From NCBI RefSeq assembly GCF_003675385.1, contig NZ_RCWZ01000001.1:496001-560000 (forward strand): DNA of 64,000 nt. The letters are read 5' to 3'. This document shows, in pieces, positions 44,100 through 53,978 of the stretch. The position numbers and the translations under genes were made by a program. Source of the stretch: Mucilaginibacter kameinonensis (GTDB lineage Bacteria > Bacteroidota > Bacteroidia > Sphingobacteriales > Sphingobacteriaceae). Position 1 is the stretch's first letter. The number at the start of each line of letters is the position of its first letter. The notes beneath the pieces were generated by a model. The model saw only the letters and a list, made by a program, of their open reading frames with translations. It made no database searches and had not been told where the DNA came from.

Positions 44100-44471
44100 C
44101 TACGCGGCAATAACAGTACTGATCACCTTTTCCAGATCTTCCAGGTCGAAAGGTTTGGCTAAATAAGTTTGAGCGCCGGCATGGTTGGCCAGGATCTGAA
44201 TATCGCTGTTTGCCGAAAAATAGATAACAGGAATATCTTTAAGACCTTCTGTTTTTTTGAGTGTTTGTGTGGCGATGATCCCGCCCGAATCGGGGATCCA
44301 GTTATCCATCATGATCACATCAGGTAAAATGCCCGAAACCTTTTCAATGATGTTATTGCAATCGCTAAAGGTATGCACTTCCCATCCCTGTTCTTCTAAA
44401 ATGTAGCTGCAAATAGACAGGATATCCTCGTCGTCATCAAATATGACAATCTTTTTGTGTGAAGTACTCAT
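44100..44471 (-). CDS. Stand-alone response-regulator receiver protein
   Basis: This 123-aa CheY-like receiver has an acidic pocket at Asp12-Asp14, phosphoacceptor Asp56 (PDVIMMDNW), Ser86 and Lys106 (LAKPF). No output domain is attached. The cognate kinase is not next to it. Atypically, a Trp follows the phosphosite (DNWIPD). Confidence 0.9.
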   Translation of the reverse strand: MSTSHKKIVIFDDDEDILSICSYILEEQGWEVHTFSDCNNIIEKVSGILPDVIMMDNWIPDSGGIIATQTLKKTEGLKDIPVIYFSANSDIQILANHAGAQTYLAKPFDLEDLEKVISTVIAA

Positions 44472-44746
44472 GAGATAGTTGTACGTGAATTTATAAACAT
44501 CTTTTCATTAAACCAAATGTTTTAAATTCCTAATTAAATTTAGCGTGTTTAAACGGGTTTTTCTTCCTTTTTGATTCAAATTATCAGAATAAATACCACT
44601 TCTTAAACACTACAAAACCTGATAATTGATTTTGTAACCGATTAATTACGGCGTTTTACTGAAAACAGTAATATTTTTACCTATCCAATTTCATTAACCC
44701 TTTATTAATTCCTGTTATACCAATAAACACCTGTAAATTCTGTTTC

Positions 44747-46153
44747 ATGAACACGCAAATCAAATCGATTTTATTGGGCGCTATGCTGCTGGGCACTACT
44801 GCGGCAGTAAACGCACAAGCAACAAAGGCAAGCCTGTGGCTCACAAAGGCCGATAGGTCGGTGCTTTTTGAACAGCAAAAAGAACCGCTTACATTTAAAA
44901 CCGGTGAAGCCGGAGGCACAACCATCACTGTTGATGATAAGCAGCACTACCAGCCTATAGATGGATTTGGGTTTGCACTAACCGGAGGCAGCGCTATGCA
45001 CATCATCCGCATGAGCGCTGAGAGCAGGGCGGCCTTATTGAAGAACCTTTTTGCTGTAACCGGGAACGATATTGGCATCAGCTATTTAAGGTTGAGCATT
45101 GGTGCTTCGGATCTGAACGAAAAAGTTTTCTCCTACGATGATATGCCCGAAGGTCAAACCGACCCAACGCTGAATCATTTTGATCTTGGTCCGGATAAAA
45201 CTGATGTGATCCCTGTAATGAAACAGATCCTGGCTATTAATCCTGCTATTAAAATACTGGGTTCTCCATGGTCGCCACCGGCCTGGATGAAAACCAATAA
45301 CGATACCCGCGGCGGCAGGTTAAAACCCGATTGCTACCCGGTTTATGCTAAATACCTGGTTAAATATATCCAGGCCATGAAAGCTAACGGGATTAATATC
45401 GATGCCATTACTATTCAGAATGAGCCCTTGCATCCGGGTAATAACCCAAGTTTGCTGATGGTTGCGCCGGATGAAGGCGATTTTATCAAAAACAACCTTG
45501 GCCCCGCGTTTAAAGCGGCCGGGATTAAAACCAAGATCATTCTATATGACCATAATGCCGACAGGCCCGACTACCCTATCTCCATCCTGAATGATCCTGC
45601 CGCCCGTAAATACGTGGATGGCTCAGGCTTCCACCTGTATGGCGGTGATATTTCGGCCCTTACCGATGTGCACAATGCCCACCCGGATAAAAACATCTAC
45701 TTTACCGAGCAGATGACCGTTGAGCCGGAAAATCAAAGTACCATTAACATTGCCTGGCCTGTTAAAAGCCTGATCATTGGTGCTACCCGTAACTGGAGCC
45801 GTAATGTACTGGAGTGGAACCTTGCTGCCGATCCCGAATATAAACCATATACAGACCGAGGTGGCTGCCCGATGTGCCAGGGTGCAGTAACTATCGATAA
45901 AAATGAGGTTAAGAAAAATGTTGCCTACTATTCAGTTGCCCATGCTTCCAAATTTGTGCGTCCGGGCTCGGTACGCATAGCTTCAAACAGTTCAGAAACA
46001 TTACCTAACGTAGCTTTCAAAACGCCCGACGGTAAAAAAGTGCTGATTGTAGCTAATACTGGCAACGGCGCGCAGGACTTCACCATCAAATACCAAGGCA
46101 AAATATTGGCTGTTAAGCTCGATAAAGGCTCGGTAGGAACATATATCTGGTAG
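44747..46153 (+). CDS. GH30 family glycoside hydrolase
   Basis: This 468-aa protein has a signal peptide (MNTQIKSILLGAMLLGTTAAVNAQ) and no lipobox, so it is periplasmic or secreted. The GH30 catalytic pair is Glu226 (IQNEP) and Glu321 (YFTEQ). It ends in VGTYIW without an extra module. It is a paralogue of the GH30s at the window start and 3859, and probably a retaining beta-glucanase. The GH5 gene follows after 36 bp, so the pair is a likely operon. Confidence 0.92.
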   Translation: MNTQIKSILLGAMLLGTTAAVNAQATKASLWLTKADRSVLFEQQKEPLTFKTGEAGGTTITVDDKQHYQPIDGFGFALTGGSAMHIIRMSAESRAALLKNLFAVTGNDIGISYLRLSIGASDLNEKVFSYDDMPEGQTDPTLNHFDLGPDKTDVIPVMKQILAINPAIKILGSPWSPPAWMKTNNDTRGGRLKPDCYPVYAKYLVKYIQAMKANGINIDAITIQNEPLHPGNNPSLLMVAPDEGDFIKNNLGPAFKAAGIKTKIILYDHNADRPDYPISILNDPAARKYVDGSGFHLYGGDISALTDVHNAHPDKNIYFTEQMTVEPENQSTINIAWPVKSLIIGATRNWSRNVLEWNLAADPEYKPYTDRGGCPMCQGAVTIDKNEVKKNVAYYSVAHASKFVRPGSVRIASNSSETLPNVAFKTPDGKKVLIVANTGNGAQDFTIKYQGKILAVKLDKGSVGTYIW

Positions 46154-46189
46154 TATAAACAGGTTCAGAAAAATTAAAAGCACAACAAC

Positions 46190-47980
46190 ATGTTAACATC
46201 GTTAATAAAAAATATAAAGTTAAAATCAGAAATTAAGGTCCTGCTGGCCGCGGCTCCTGCCCTGTTCGTATCACTGCAAGTCAATGCGCAAACCGGCTTT
46301 TTAAAAGCCGATGGCAAGAAAATAGTTGATGAAAAGGGCCAGAACGTATTGCTGCGTGGCGTGGGTTTAGGCGGATGGATGTTGCAGGAAGGCTATATGT
46401 TGCACATTAATAAAGACAGCCGTCAATACCGCATCCGTGAGCGCCTGGAGGAATTGATGGACCCCGCCGAAACCAAAGAGTTTTATGATACCTGGCTGGC
46501 CAACAATACCCGCAAAATTGATGTAGACTCGATGAAACGCTGGGGTTTCAACTCCATCCGCCTGCCGATGCACTACAACCTGTACACCCTGCCAGTTGAA
46601 AAAGAACCGGTAGCGGGACAAAATACCTGGCTGGATAAAGGATTTAAAATGACCGACGATTTGCTGGCCTGGTGTAAAGCGAATCATATGTACCTGATCC
46701 TTGACCTGCATGCCACGCCAGGCGGGCAAGGAAACGACCTGAATATCTCCGATCGTGACCCCGATAAACCGTCGCTTTGGGACAGCGAGGCCAATAAGCA
46801 AAAAACCATCGCCCTTTGGCGTAAGCTGGCCGAGCGCTATAAAAATGAACCCAACATTGGTGCCTACGATATCATCAACGAGCCAAACTGGGGCTTTGAC
46901 GATCCGCAGAATGATAAGAATGGTTTGAAGGAGAAGACAAACGGCCCTTTAAGAAAACTGATGGTTGATATTACTGCCGCCATTCGGGAGGTAGATAAAA
47001 AACACATCATCATTATTGAAGGCAATGGCTGGGGCAATAACTACAATGGTATTTTACCTCAATGGGATAAAAACATGGTGCTCAGTTTCCATAAATACTG
47101 GAATTTTAATGATCAAAAATCTGTTGATCATATTGTAAAAGTCCGCGACCAGTATAACGTCCCGGTGTGGTTGGGCGAAACCGGCGAAAACTCCAATACC
47201 TGGATAACCGAGGCTATCGGCCTGTTAGAGAAGAATAACATTGGCTGGTCGTTATGGCCATTGAAAAAATTGGGTAATAACAACCCGATGGAAATTGTTT
47301 CAAACCTGAACTACGATGATGTTGCCAAATACCTGAACACCGGCAGGCATAAACCAAAAGAAAGTAACGTGTATAGCGGAACCCTGGAGCTGGCCACTTA
47401 TGCCAAATTAGAAAACACCATCATTCATCATGATGTGATCGATGCCATTTTCCGCCAGCCTCATACCACGGTTACCAAGCCGTTTAAGGCCAATAAAATA
47501 GGTAACGGAACTACCATCAACGCGGTAGATTATGATCTGGGTCGTAATGGTTACGCTTATTTTGATACCGACACTGCCGACTATCACACATCTGGCAAGC
47601 CGGGTGTTGGCAACAAGGGGCATGTTTACCGCAATGATGGCGTTGACATCAGCAAGGATTCAACCCAATATAACAGCTATTATGTAGATCATATCGAAAC
47701 CAGCGAGTGGACACAATATACCGTTCAGGTTAAAACAGCAGGCGTATATTCCATTAGCCTGAAAGTAGCGTCGGCAACTGATGATAGTAAATTATCGGTA
47801 TTGGTTAACAACACCACCCAGGCAAAGGAAGTGGCTGTGCCAAACACCGGGGGATTAAAAAAATGGCAGGTTATTGCCGTTAAAAACATTGTTTTAAAAG
47901 CGGGTACAAACAAAATAAAAGTATTGGCCAGCAATGGCGGGTATAACCTGCGTTACCTGCAGTTTTGGAAGGGTAAATAA
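46190..47980 (+). CDS. GH5 family beta-glucanase with C-terminal CBM6-like domain
   Basis: This 596-aa protein has a signal peptide ending VSLQVNAQ. The (beta/alpha)8 domain (about 35-400) opens with VLLRGVGLGGWMLQEGYML, has acid/base Glu231 in IINEPNWG and nucleophile Glu330 in WLGETGEN, and resembles GH5 exo-beta-1,3-glucanase/cellulase-type enzymes. The last 150 residues (NAVDYDLGRNGYAYFDTDTADYH... to LRYLQFWKGK) form a CBM6-like beta-sandwich that would bind glucan. With the preceding GH30 it suggests breakdown of beta-1,3/1,6-glucan. Confidence 0.9.
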   Translation: MLTSLIKNIKLKSEIKVLLAAAPALFVSLQVNAQTGFLKADGKKIVDEKGQNVLLRGVGLGGWMLQEGYMLHINKDSRQYRIRERLEELMDPAETKEFYDTWLANNTRKIDVDSMKRWGFNSIRLPMHYNLYTLPVEKEPVAGQNTWLDKGFKMTDDLLAWCKANHMYLILDLHATPGGQGNDLNISDRDPDKPSLWDSEANKQKTIALWRKLAERYKNEPNIGAYDIINEPNWGFDDPQNDKNGLKEKTNGPLRKLMVDITAAIREVDKKHIIIIEGNGWGNNYNGILPQWDKNMVLSFHKYWNFNDQKSVDHIVKVRDQYNVPVWLGETGENSNTWITEAIGLLEKNNIGWSLWPLKKLGNNNPMEIVSNLNYDDVAKYLNTGRHKPKESNVYSGTLELATYAKLENTIIHHDVIDAIFRQPHTTVTKPFKANKIGNGTTINAVDYDLGRNGYAYFDTDTADYHTSGKPGVGNKGHVYRNDGVDISKDSTQYNSYYVDHIETSEWTQYTVQVKTAGVYSISLKVASATDDSKLSVLVNNTTQAKEVAVPNTGGLKKWQVIAVKNIVLKAGTNKIKVLASNGGYNLRYLQFWKGK

Positions 47981-48003
47981 TATTTAAACGCTAAACAATA
48001 TTG

Positions 48004-48045
48004 AACAGCCGGTGCAAATAATAATGTACCGGCTGTTTGCATTTT
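48004..48045 (+). terminator. Terminator after the GH5 gene
   Basis: AACAGCCGGT / ACCGGCTGTT, a 10-bp stem with a 14-nt loop, followed by TGCATTTTT. Confidence 0.7.
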
Positions 48046-48197
48046 TAAGTATCGTTGACCTAATGTAACAACGTTTGAGGAGCTAAAAGCATAATATTAT
48101 TTTTCTTATAAAAGCTATTGTAATTAACTGTTTTTATAGTTAAATTTATTATACCAATTATCAGTATAATCTAACACAGTAAACAGGGAATTTCGTT

Positions 48198-48377
48198 ATG
48201 AAAAAACAAGCTAACATAGTTTGTCAGCCTGATAAGACTGAGACTACACAACCAATATCCGTAAATTGTCAGCCGCCGCATCAAAAAATGTATCGTGATC
48301 ATACGCATTGCGATCACCAGCACGGCAGGGTTAACAAGTTTCCAATTGGCAGCAGCCGCGGGCCATGCTTTTTTTAA
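48198..48377 (+). CDS. Candidate 59-aa Cys/His-rich small protein
   Basis: ATG at 48198 to TAA at 48375-48377. The peptide has two CQP motifs, a cluster HTHCDHQH (metal-binding-like) and a C-terminal GPCFF. It has no signal peptide. A hairpin terminator begins at the stop codon (48377-48395), which supports a discrete transcript. No maturation enzymes, immunity gene or toxin partner are adjacent, so a RiPP role is unsupported. It may be a metal-handling peptide or a non-functional frame. Confidence 0.45.
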   Translation: MKKQANIVCQPDKTETTQPISVNCQPPHQKMYRDHTHCDHQHGRVNKFPIGSSRGPCFF

Positions 48378-48400
48378 ACCCGGTTTAGCCGGGTTATTTT
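48377..48400 (+). terminator. Hairpin terminator directly after the small ORF
   Basis: AACCCGG-TTTAG-CCGGGTT, a 7-bp GC-rich stem followed by ATTTTAT. It overlaps the 3' region of the convergent DUF6624 gene. Confidence 0.55.
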
Positions 48401-49317
48401 ATGTAATAGTACAATTGGCTGTAAGACTTAAAGTTTTGCAGGTAAACCGCTAACGTACATAAACCGATCTGGTTTCGCCGGGTATCAACGCCGGCCTCAT
48501 CGGCAATGTCATAAGCTTCGTATTGCCCGTTGTTGAGCCGCAGATGTGTGCCATATATTTGTGTATTATTTTCATACAACGCGATATTATCGGCCAGGAT
48601 AGCAAAACCTTCGGCCGGGAGTGATCCGTTGAGCGCGGCAATCCGCACTATGGCAAAGTATTTTTTCTGGTTAGCAATATTGGCATGTAGCAAGGTTGTG
48701 ATCAGGGCTTCCGGTCCGTCGGGGCCAAAGTATTCCTTGCTTTTCCAGCCATAAGTGTTAACTATGGATGTTATTTTGATATAATTAACCGAATCCGTTT
48801 CGCGGAGGTGGAGTTTAAATGCCGTTGCCTCTTTGGATGTTTTACCATGCTGATTAACCAGTTGCTGATATTCCTCAAAATCGTCCTTATAATTTTTAAG
48901 TATTTGAGATAGCTCCATCGCTACCGATGGAATAAGTTTAACCCTGTTTTGATGAATGGCAGCCAAGATGGTTTCCCATTGACTATCGCGGTGTAACCTG
49001 ACAAAAAGCGGATCAGCAGATAGCATCCGTTCATTTTCAAAACCACGACCAGCTATAAATTCGAGGTATAAAAAGGCGCTGTCCCGTTTACCGATATTAG
49101 CCCAGCTGGCAGCCGCTTTATACAAATGCGCGGTATCCAATACACCATAATTGAGTTCTCGCACCTTAGCATAAACCGAGGCCGCTTTTTTGTATTGTTT
49201 TGCTGCAAAAAGGGAGTCGGCTATGTGAAGCGGTTGGGCGAAGTTTTGCTTTTCCTGCGCTTTACTTTTGTAGGAAAATAGTATAACTAAGCATAAACAG
49301 AAGCATTTCAGATACAT
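48394..49317 (-). CDS. DUF6624-like protein with N-terminal TPR-like segment
   Basis: This 307-aa protein has a signal peptide (CLCLVILFSYKSKAQ) and a TPR-like helix pair (LFAAKQYKKAASVYAKV, HLYKAAASWANIGKRDSAFLYL). The C-terminal region has a NTYGWKSKEYFGPDGPEALITTLLHA signature resembling DUF6624 of Bacteroidota secreted proteins. Function unknown. Confidence 0.75.
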   Translation of the reverse strand: MYLKCFCLCLVILFSYKSKAQEKQNFAQPLHIADSLFAAKQYKKAASVYAKVRELNYGVLDTAHLYKAAASWANIGKRDSAFLYLEFIAGRGFENERMLSADPLFVRLHRDSQWETILAAIHQNRVKLIPSVAMELSQILKNYKDDFEEYQQLVNQHGKTSKEATAFKLHLRETDSVNYIKITSIVNTYGWKSKEYFGPDGPEALITTLLHANIANQKKYFAIVRIAALNGSLPAEGFAILADNIALYENNTQIYGTHLRLNNGQYEAYDIADEAGVDTRRNQIGLCTLAVYLQNFKSYSQLYYYIK

Positions 49318-49416
49318 GGTATAGGTTTAAATGATAATCATGAAAACGTATTTACCAGGTTAAAAGATATATCTGAATGTTGGATTTAACATTTGAGGGT
49401 GGAAATTTAACAATTA

Positions 49417-49974
49417 CTATCGTTTGATATTCATCTTATATCCCGAAATAGGCTCTGGAGTATATACTTCAACGTAAATGGGGAACCCTTCGCAAATGCT
49501 CATTGTTCCCTGAAGCGAAGGCTCAATCAGCGAAATAATTGGGGTTGACTTTTTAATAATACTTAATTTGAGTTTTGTTTCACTAAGAGATGTCTTAAGA
49601 AAAAGAGGCTCATTACTAACATTAACATCACATAAGAAAAGCGAGCTCTTTAATATAATAGCGGCACTATAGTTCGTTTTTTTAGCATCATGCCTGGCCG
49701 CCATATATATTTCCAGATATTTATAATCTCTTCGATGGCTGAAATTTAAAACATAAAAAGACTCGCCCGAACGGTAATACTTTTTGTTAGATTTCGCGAT
49801 AGCCCAAAGCAGTTTCTCTAAACAAGGAGCGGGTTTTATTACAGGCAACGTGACCGTAAATCTAATACTATCTTTAGTGATTTGGGGCTCTGGTTCAGTG
49901 ATTTTTAATTGTATCTGAGCGTTTACCTCCCGGATGTAAATGAAAAATAAAATATAATAAGCCCAATATTTCAT
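49417..49974 (-). CDS. Hypothetical secreted protein
   Basis: This 185-aa protein has a signal peptide (MKYWAYYILFFIYIREVNAQ) and a beta-rich mature part (IRFTVTLPVIK, FYVLNFSHRRDYKYLEIYM, LSIIKKSTPIISL). No family is recognised. It sits 6 bp downstream of the serine-hydrolase gene, so the two are likely one transcript. Confidence 0.65.
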   Translation of the reverse strand: MKYWAYYILFFIYIREVNAQIQLKITEPEPQITKDSIRFTVTLPVIKPAPCLEKLLWAIAKSNKKYYRSGESFYVLNFSHRRDYKYLEIYMAARHDAKKTNYSAAIILKSSLFLCDVNVSNEPLFLKTSLSETKLKLSIIKKSTPIISLIEPSLQGTMSICEGFPIYVEVYTPEPISGYKMNIKR

Positions 49975-49980
49975 TTTTGC

Positions 49981-51432
49981 TTACTCTACCCGTTTCAGTT
50001 CCATCTTATTGCCGCCATCAATAAGTGTAACGTGAATTTTGCCATCGGCATCTTTGTTAAACTCCAGTTCGTAAGGCAGATCTTTCATGAAAAAGCGATT
50101 GTTTGATTGCGGATAAAGTTCCCGCTTACCCTCGCCGGCGGCCACGGCATAAAGTTTACCCCCATCTTCGCTTATAGTTAGAGTTCTTGGCGGACCAATA
50201 TAAAATTTACCGGCATAGCTTTTTAAAACGTCGGCAGGTACCGATACAACTTTCTTGATGTTAGAATGGAATAGCCCTTTAAAGCCATAAACCTTGGCCA
50301 CGCTGTTGATTAGCTCCGGGATAACGTTATCATTATCGCTGTTAACCATTACAACTATGCCATTGCCGCCTTCTAAACTTCCATAGTAAATGCAGCGAAA
50401 GCCCTCATTTACTCCGCTATGGCTGAAATATAAAACACTATCCTTTTTATCTATAAATGCGCCAAAACCCACATCATTGCCAGCATGAACAGAGAGCCTG
50501 ATCTTAGTGGTTTCCTGGTTCAAAACCTTGGCAGATTTACCCTCGTAGGCCAGTTGGGTTTCAATGATGTATTTTGCCAGGTCAGTTGGGTTGGTCCATA
50601 AGCCTGCCGCGGCCTGCTCCGGGTAAATGTGATAGTTCCCCTTTTTAGGTTTGCCATCGGAGCTGTAGGCAACAGCAAGTAGGTTCTGATCTACATCATA
50701 AGGCGGCTGAGCGTATGTACTACCTGTCATGCCGAGCGGTTTTAATACCTCTTTTTTCATATAATCGGCGTAAGGCATATGAGTTATATCCATCACAATC
50801 ATTTGTGTGATGGTAGTACCTCCGCCCGAATATTCATAGCGCAACCCCGGCTCAAACATGGATTTAACGGCAGGCGAATTAGCCGGTTTTTCGCCATTGA
50901 GTACCTGTACTACAGTAGGCAACGGGATGCAGCGTTCATACCCGCCAAAGCCATGTACCGTTAAACCGGCGCTGTGACTTAACAGGTTTGCGATGGTGAT
51001 TTTTTTGCCCTTGGATACACTATCGTAAGGAAACTTCCAGCTTTTTAGGTAAACATTGATATCGGCATTAAGATCGAGCTTTTTGTCCTGCACCAGCTTG
51101 AGCACACCAACCGAATTAAGCGATTTGCTGATAGATGCCGCCTGGAAAAGCGTTTTTGCGGTCACCGGTATTTTCGCGCTGTCGTTTGCCATGCCATAAC
51201 CTTTGGCCCATACAATTTTATAGTTTTGAATAACGGCAATGCTCAATCCCGGAATTTTATAGTAAGCCATTCGGTTTAACAGGTTCCCCGGCTTTTCTCC
51301 CTCGATCTGGATATTGCCAACAAGGTTATTTTCTGCTTGTGCGATTTTATCCTGACTGTTATTCTGCGCGTGAACGGCTACTTGTATAAATAACAGCAGG
51401 GGGAGGATCAATGATTTGCTTAAGATTTTCAT
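49981..51432 (-). CDS. Serine hydrolase, beta-lactamase class C family
   Basis: This 483-aa protein has a signal peptide (LILPLLLFIQVAVHAQ) and the class C beta-lactamase / DD-peptidase fold: Ser100-x-x-Lys103 (AASISKS), Tyr in RYEYSGGG and an HSG motif in YFSHSGVNEGF. A C-terminal beta domain (about 400-483) resembles DUF3471-like lids. It could be an esterase or a peptidase; true beta-lactamase activity is not implied. It is secreted. Confidence 0.9.
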   Translation of the reverse strand: MKILSKSLILPLLLFIQVAVHAQNNSQDKIAQAENNLVGNIQIEGEKPGNLLNRMAYYKIPGLSIAVIQNYKIVWAKGYGMANDSAKIPVTAKTLFQAASISKSLNSVGVLKLVQDKKLDLNADINVYLKSWKFPYDSVSKGKKITIANLLSHSAGLTVHGFGGYERCIPLPTVVQVLNGEKPANSPAVKSMFEPGLRYEYSGGGTTITQMIVMDITHMPYADYMKKEVLKPLGMTGSTYAQPPYDVDQNLLAVAYSSDGKPKKGNYHIYPEQAAAGLWTNPTDLAKYIIETQLAYEGKSAKVLNQETTKIRLSVHAGNDVGFGAFIDKKDSVLYFSHSGVNEGFRCIYYGSLEGGNGIVVMVNSDNDNVIPELINSVAKVYGFKGLFHSNIKKVVSVPADVLKSYAGKFYIGPPRTLTISEDGGKLYAVAAGEGKRELYPQSNNRFFMKDLPYELEFNKDADGKIHVTLIDGGNKMELKRVE

Positions 51433-51589
51433 AGGTTGGGTCTAAAACCGTGTTTGTATCGGTTTATACATGCTAAAGTGGAATTTAGTACGCATAAAAA
51501 TAATAAAATCAGAATTTAATTTTAAAAATATTTTTTAAAGAAAATTAAATTCCGACCAGGTGATACTACATAGGATCTTTTAAACCGTA

Positions 51590-52030
51590 CTACTTATTAA
51601 CGTACTTGTACTTTTTTCCACCATCCTGTACTTCAATGGTTTTAATAGTGCTTACAGCTATTGTTCTTTTTAGCGAAAGAAATCTTGATTCAAGACCAAT
51701 GACAGAATCCCGTACAACCCAGGTTCGGTCGAAATAAAAGGTAGATCGCTTGCCGTTAACGTCTGTAAAACGTATTTCAATAGATGGGCCGTTCTTTAAT
51801 TTATAAGGAGTTCCGTCTTTATCAAAACATTTTATCGAATCAATAGGGTAAACATTGTAGGTTTCGATATGGCCCCATGGATCTTTCATGGTAACCGGTT
51901 TTAGGTTCACCGTTTCCAGGCTCGGCACCTGTTCTAAAAAGCTGCCTACAGGTATGTTGTACATTTTGCAGGAGCTGAGGAAGATTGTTAATGCGGAGAA
52001 TGTGATAAGTAATAAAGGTTTGGGTTTCAT
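51590..52030 (-). CDS. Hypothetical lipoprotein
   Basis: This 146-aa protein has the lipobox IFLSSC (Cys near 21) and a short beta domain with VYPIDSIKCFDKDGTPYKLKNG and FYFDRTWVVRDSVIG. No family is recognised. It is separated from the serine-hydrolase gene by a 157-bp AT-rich gap. Confidence 0.7.
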   Translation of the reverse strand: MKPKPLLLITFSALTIFLSSCKMYNIPVGSFLEQVPSLETVNLKPVTMKDPWGHIETYNVYPIDSIKCFDKDGTPYKLKNGPSIEIRFTDVNGKRSTFYFDRTWVVRDSVIGLESRFLSLKRTIAVSTIKTIEVQDGGKKYKYVNK

Positions 52031-52131
52031 TATAAAATGGAAATATTAAATGTTAAGCTAATTGGGCCATTAAAGTGGGTTTTCATAATGATATTCACAA
52101 TCTCATCAGGTAATAAATTTATACTCTATTT

Positions 52132-52186
52132 GGCACAAGTAGCCTTTACACGCATGGCCTACCCTTCATACTTGCGCCAGAAAAAA
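52132..52186. repeat. Half-copy of the 3268 palindromic repeat
   Basis: CAAGTAGCCTTTAC, then TACCCTTCATACTTGCGCCAG, match the right half of the nested palindrome at 3326-3371. The left half is missing. It sits 3' of yifB. Confidence 0.7.
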
Positions 52187-52212
52187 TATTTTATCCATTG
52201 TATCGCTTCTTA

Positions 52213-53751
52213 TTATCCGGCCCAACCTTCCCTATCCAAACTCCTGAAATGTATGGCCTCTGCCAAATGTTCCAATTTGATCTCCTCGCTTCCCGCAAGG
52301 TCGGCGATGGTTCGGGATACTTTGAGGATGCGGTCGTAGGCCCGGGCCGAGAGGCCGAGCTTTTCCATAGCCTTTTTAAGCAGCATTTGACCGGCGGCAT
52401 CAATTTTGCAAAGGTCGCGAACCATTTGGGAGCTCATTTGCGCGTTGGCGTGCATGTCGGGCCGGTTTCCGAAACGCTCTACCTGGATCTCCCTTGCCCG
52501 GATCACACGTTCACGGATGAGCTCGCTTTTTTCGGCAGCACGGTCAGATGATAGTTCGCTGAAATTAACGGGCGTTACTTCCACATGCAGGTCAATCCTG
52601 TCAAGCAGCGGACCCGAGATTTTGCTCAGGTATTTTTGCACCATGCCTGGCGGGCAGATACATTCTTTTTCGGGGTGATTATAATACCCACAGGGGCACG
52701 GGTTCATACTGGCTACCAGCATAAAGCTGCTGGGGTAATCAACCGTAAACTTAGCGCGCGATATGGTGACGCGACGCTCTTCCAATGGCTGACGCATTAC
52801 TTCCAGCGCGCTGCGTTTAAATTCAGGCAATTCATCCAAAAATAAAACACCGTTGTGTGCCAGCGAGATTTCGCCGGGGGCAGGGTTGCTTCCCCCTCCT
52901 ACCAAAGCAACATCGCTGATGGTGTGGTGAGGGCTTCTGAACGGGCGGATGGTCACCAGCGCGTCTGCAGCTGCAAGCTTACCCGCTACCGAATGGATCT
53001 TGGTGGTTTCTAATGATTCATATAAACTCAAAGGCGGCAAAATGGATGGCAGTCTGCGCGCCAGCATGGTTTTGCCCGCTCCCGGCGGACCGATCAGGAT
53101 CACATTATGGCCGCCTGCCGCGGCAATTTCCAGTGCGCGCTTGATATTTTCCTGGCCTTTCACTTCACTGAAATCGCTGTCGTAATTACAGAGGCTGTCG
53201 TAAAATTCTTCGCGGGTGTTTACTATTTCAGGTTTTAGTTGAGATGTACCATTAAAAAATTCAACAACATCTTTAATGCTTTCAACGCCGTAAACCTCAA
53301 GATCATTTACAATGGCTGCCTCCCGGGCGTTTTGTTTTGGGAGGATAAAGCCTTTAAAGCCATCTTTGCGGGCTTGTATGGCTATAGGTAAAGCGCCCTT
53401 TATCGGCTGAAGACTTCCATCAAGCGAAAGTTCGCCCATGATGATGAATTTATCAAGGGTTTCGTGCTCTATCTGTCCGGATGCTGCTAATATGCCAGTA
53501 GCGATGGTAAGATCATAAGAGGAACCTTCTTTTTTAATATCGGCGGGAGCCATATTAACTACCACCTGCTGGCGGGGCATTCTGAAACCACAGTTTTTTA
53601 ATGCCGATTCTATCCTGAAATAGCTTTCTTTTACAGCAACATCGGGCAAACCAACAATAAAATACTTAGTTCCCGATGCAATATTCACTTCAACCGTTAT
53701 GGTAATAGCCTGTATCCCATAAACCGCGCTTCCAAAGGTTTTAACCAACAC
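52213..53751 (-). CDS. YifB/ComM family Mg-chelatase-like AAA+ ATPase
   Basis: This 512-aa protein has an N-terminal Lon-protease-like S5 fold (about 1-170) and an AAA+ domain (Walker A GPPGAGKT). It also carries the [16 protein letters not shown] and [13 protein letters not shown] motifs, a Cys cluster ([15 protein letters not shown]) and the C-terminal Mg_chelatase_C helical part. ComM/YifB proteins promote branch migration during natural transformation. A 43-bp direct repeat begins 37 bp upstream. Confidence 0.93.
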   Translation of the reverse strand: MLVKTFGSAVYGIQAITITVEVNIASGTKYFIVGLPDVAVKESYFRIESALKNCGFRMPRQQVVVNMAPADIKKEGSSYDLTIATGILAASGQIEHETLDKFIIMGELSLDGSLQPIKGALPIAIQARKDGFKGFILPKQNAREAAIVNDLEVYGVESIKDVVEFFNGTSQLKPEIVNTREEFYDSLCNYDSDFSEVKGQENIKRALEIAAAGGHNVILIGPPGAGKTMLARRLPSILPPLSLYESLETTKIHSVAGKLAAADALVTIRPFRSPHHTISDVALVGGGSNPAPGEISLAHNGVLFLDELPEFKRSALEVMRQPLEERRVTISRAKFTVDYPSSFMLVASMNPCPCGYYNHPEKECICPPGMVQKYLSKISGPLLDRIDLHVEVTPVNFSELSSDRAAEKSELIRERVIRAREIQVERFGNRPDMHANAQMSSQMVRDLCKIDAAGQMLLKKAMEKLGLSARAYDRILKVSRTIADLAGSEEIKLEHLAEAIHFRSLDREGWAG

Positions 53752-53787
53752 TGTGATAAAAGTTTATTTGAAGCGAAAGATATAGAT

Positions 53788-53830
53788 TTTTGATGAGGTG
53801 ATAAAGCAGCGCCGTATAAAACAAAAAACC
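53788..53830. repeat. 43-bp direct repeat, copy 1
   Basis: It begins TTTTGATGAGGTGATAAAGC and ends TATAAAACAAAAAACC. It is identical to 55809-55851, 2021 bp away. Together the copies bracket the two-gene accessory block. Confidence 0.85.
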
Positions 53831-53978
53831 TGTCAGAATAATGCCAACCGTGTTTTCTCTGCTTCATGTGTTTACCGGGTAGTTACAAATACCCAAACTG
53901 TTTTTATTTGACTGCATTAAATGTAAAATACCGAAGTCGCCGACTTCGCTATTTTACATTTGAAAACATCACAGTTTG

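Noticed and set aside
48198..48377. RiPP precursor assignment for the small ORF
   Set aside because: No maturation enzyme, leader peptidase, transporter or immunity gene lies nearby, so only a generic small protein is claimed.
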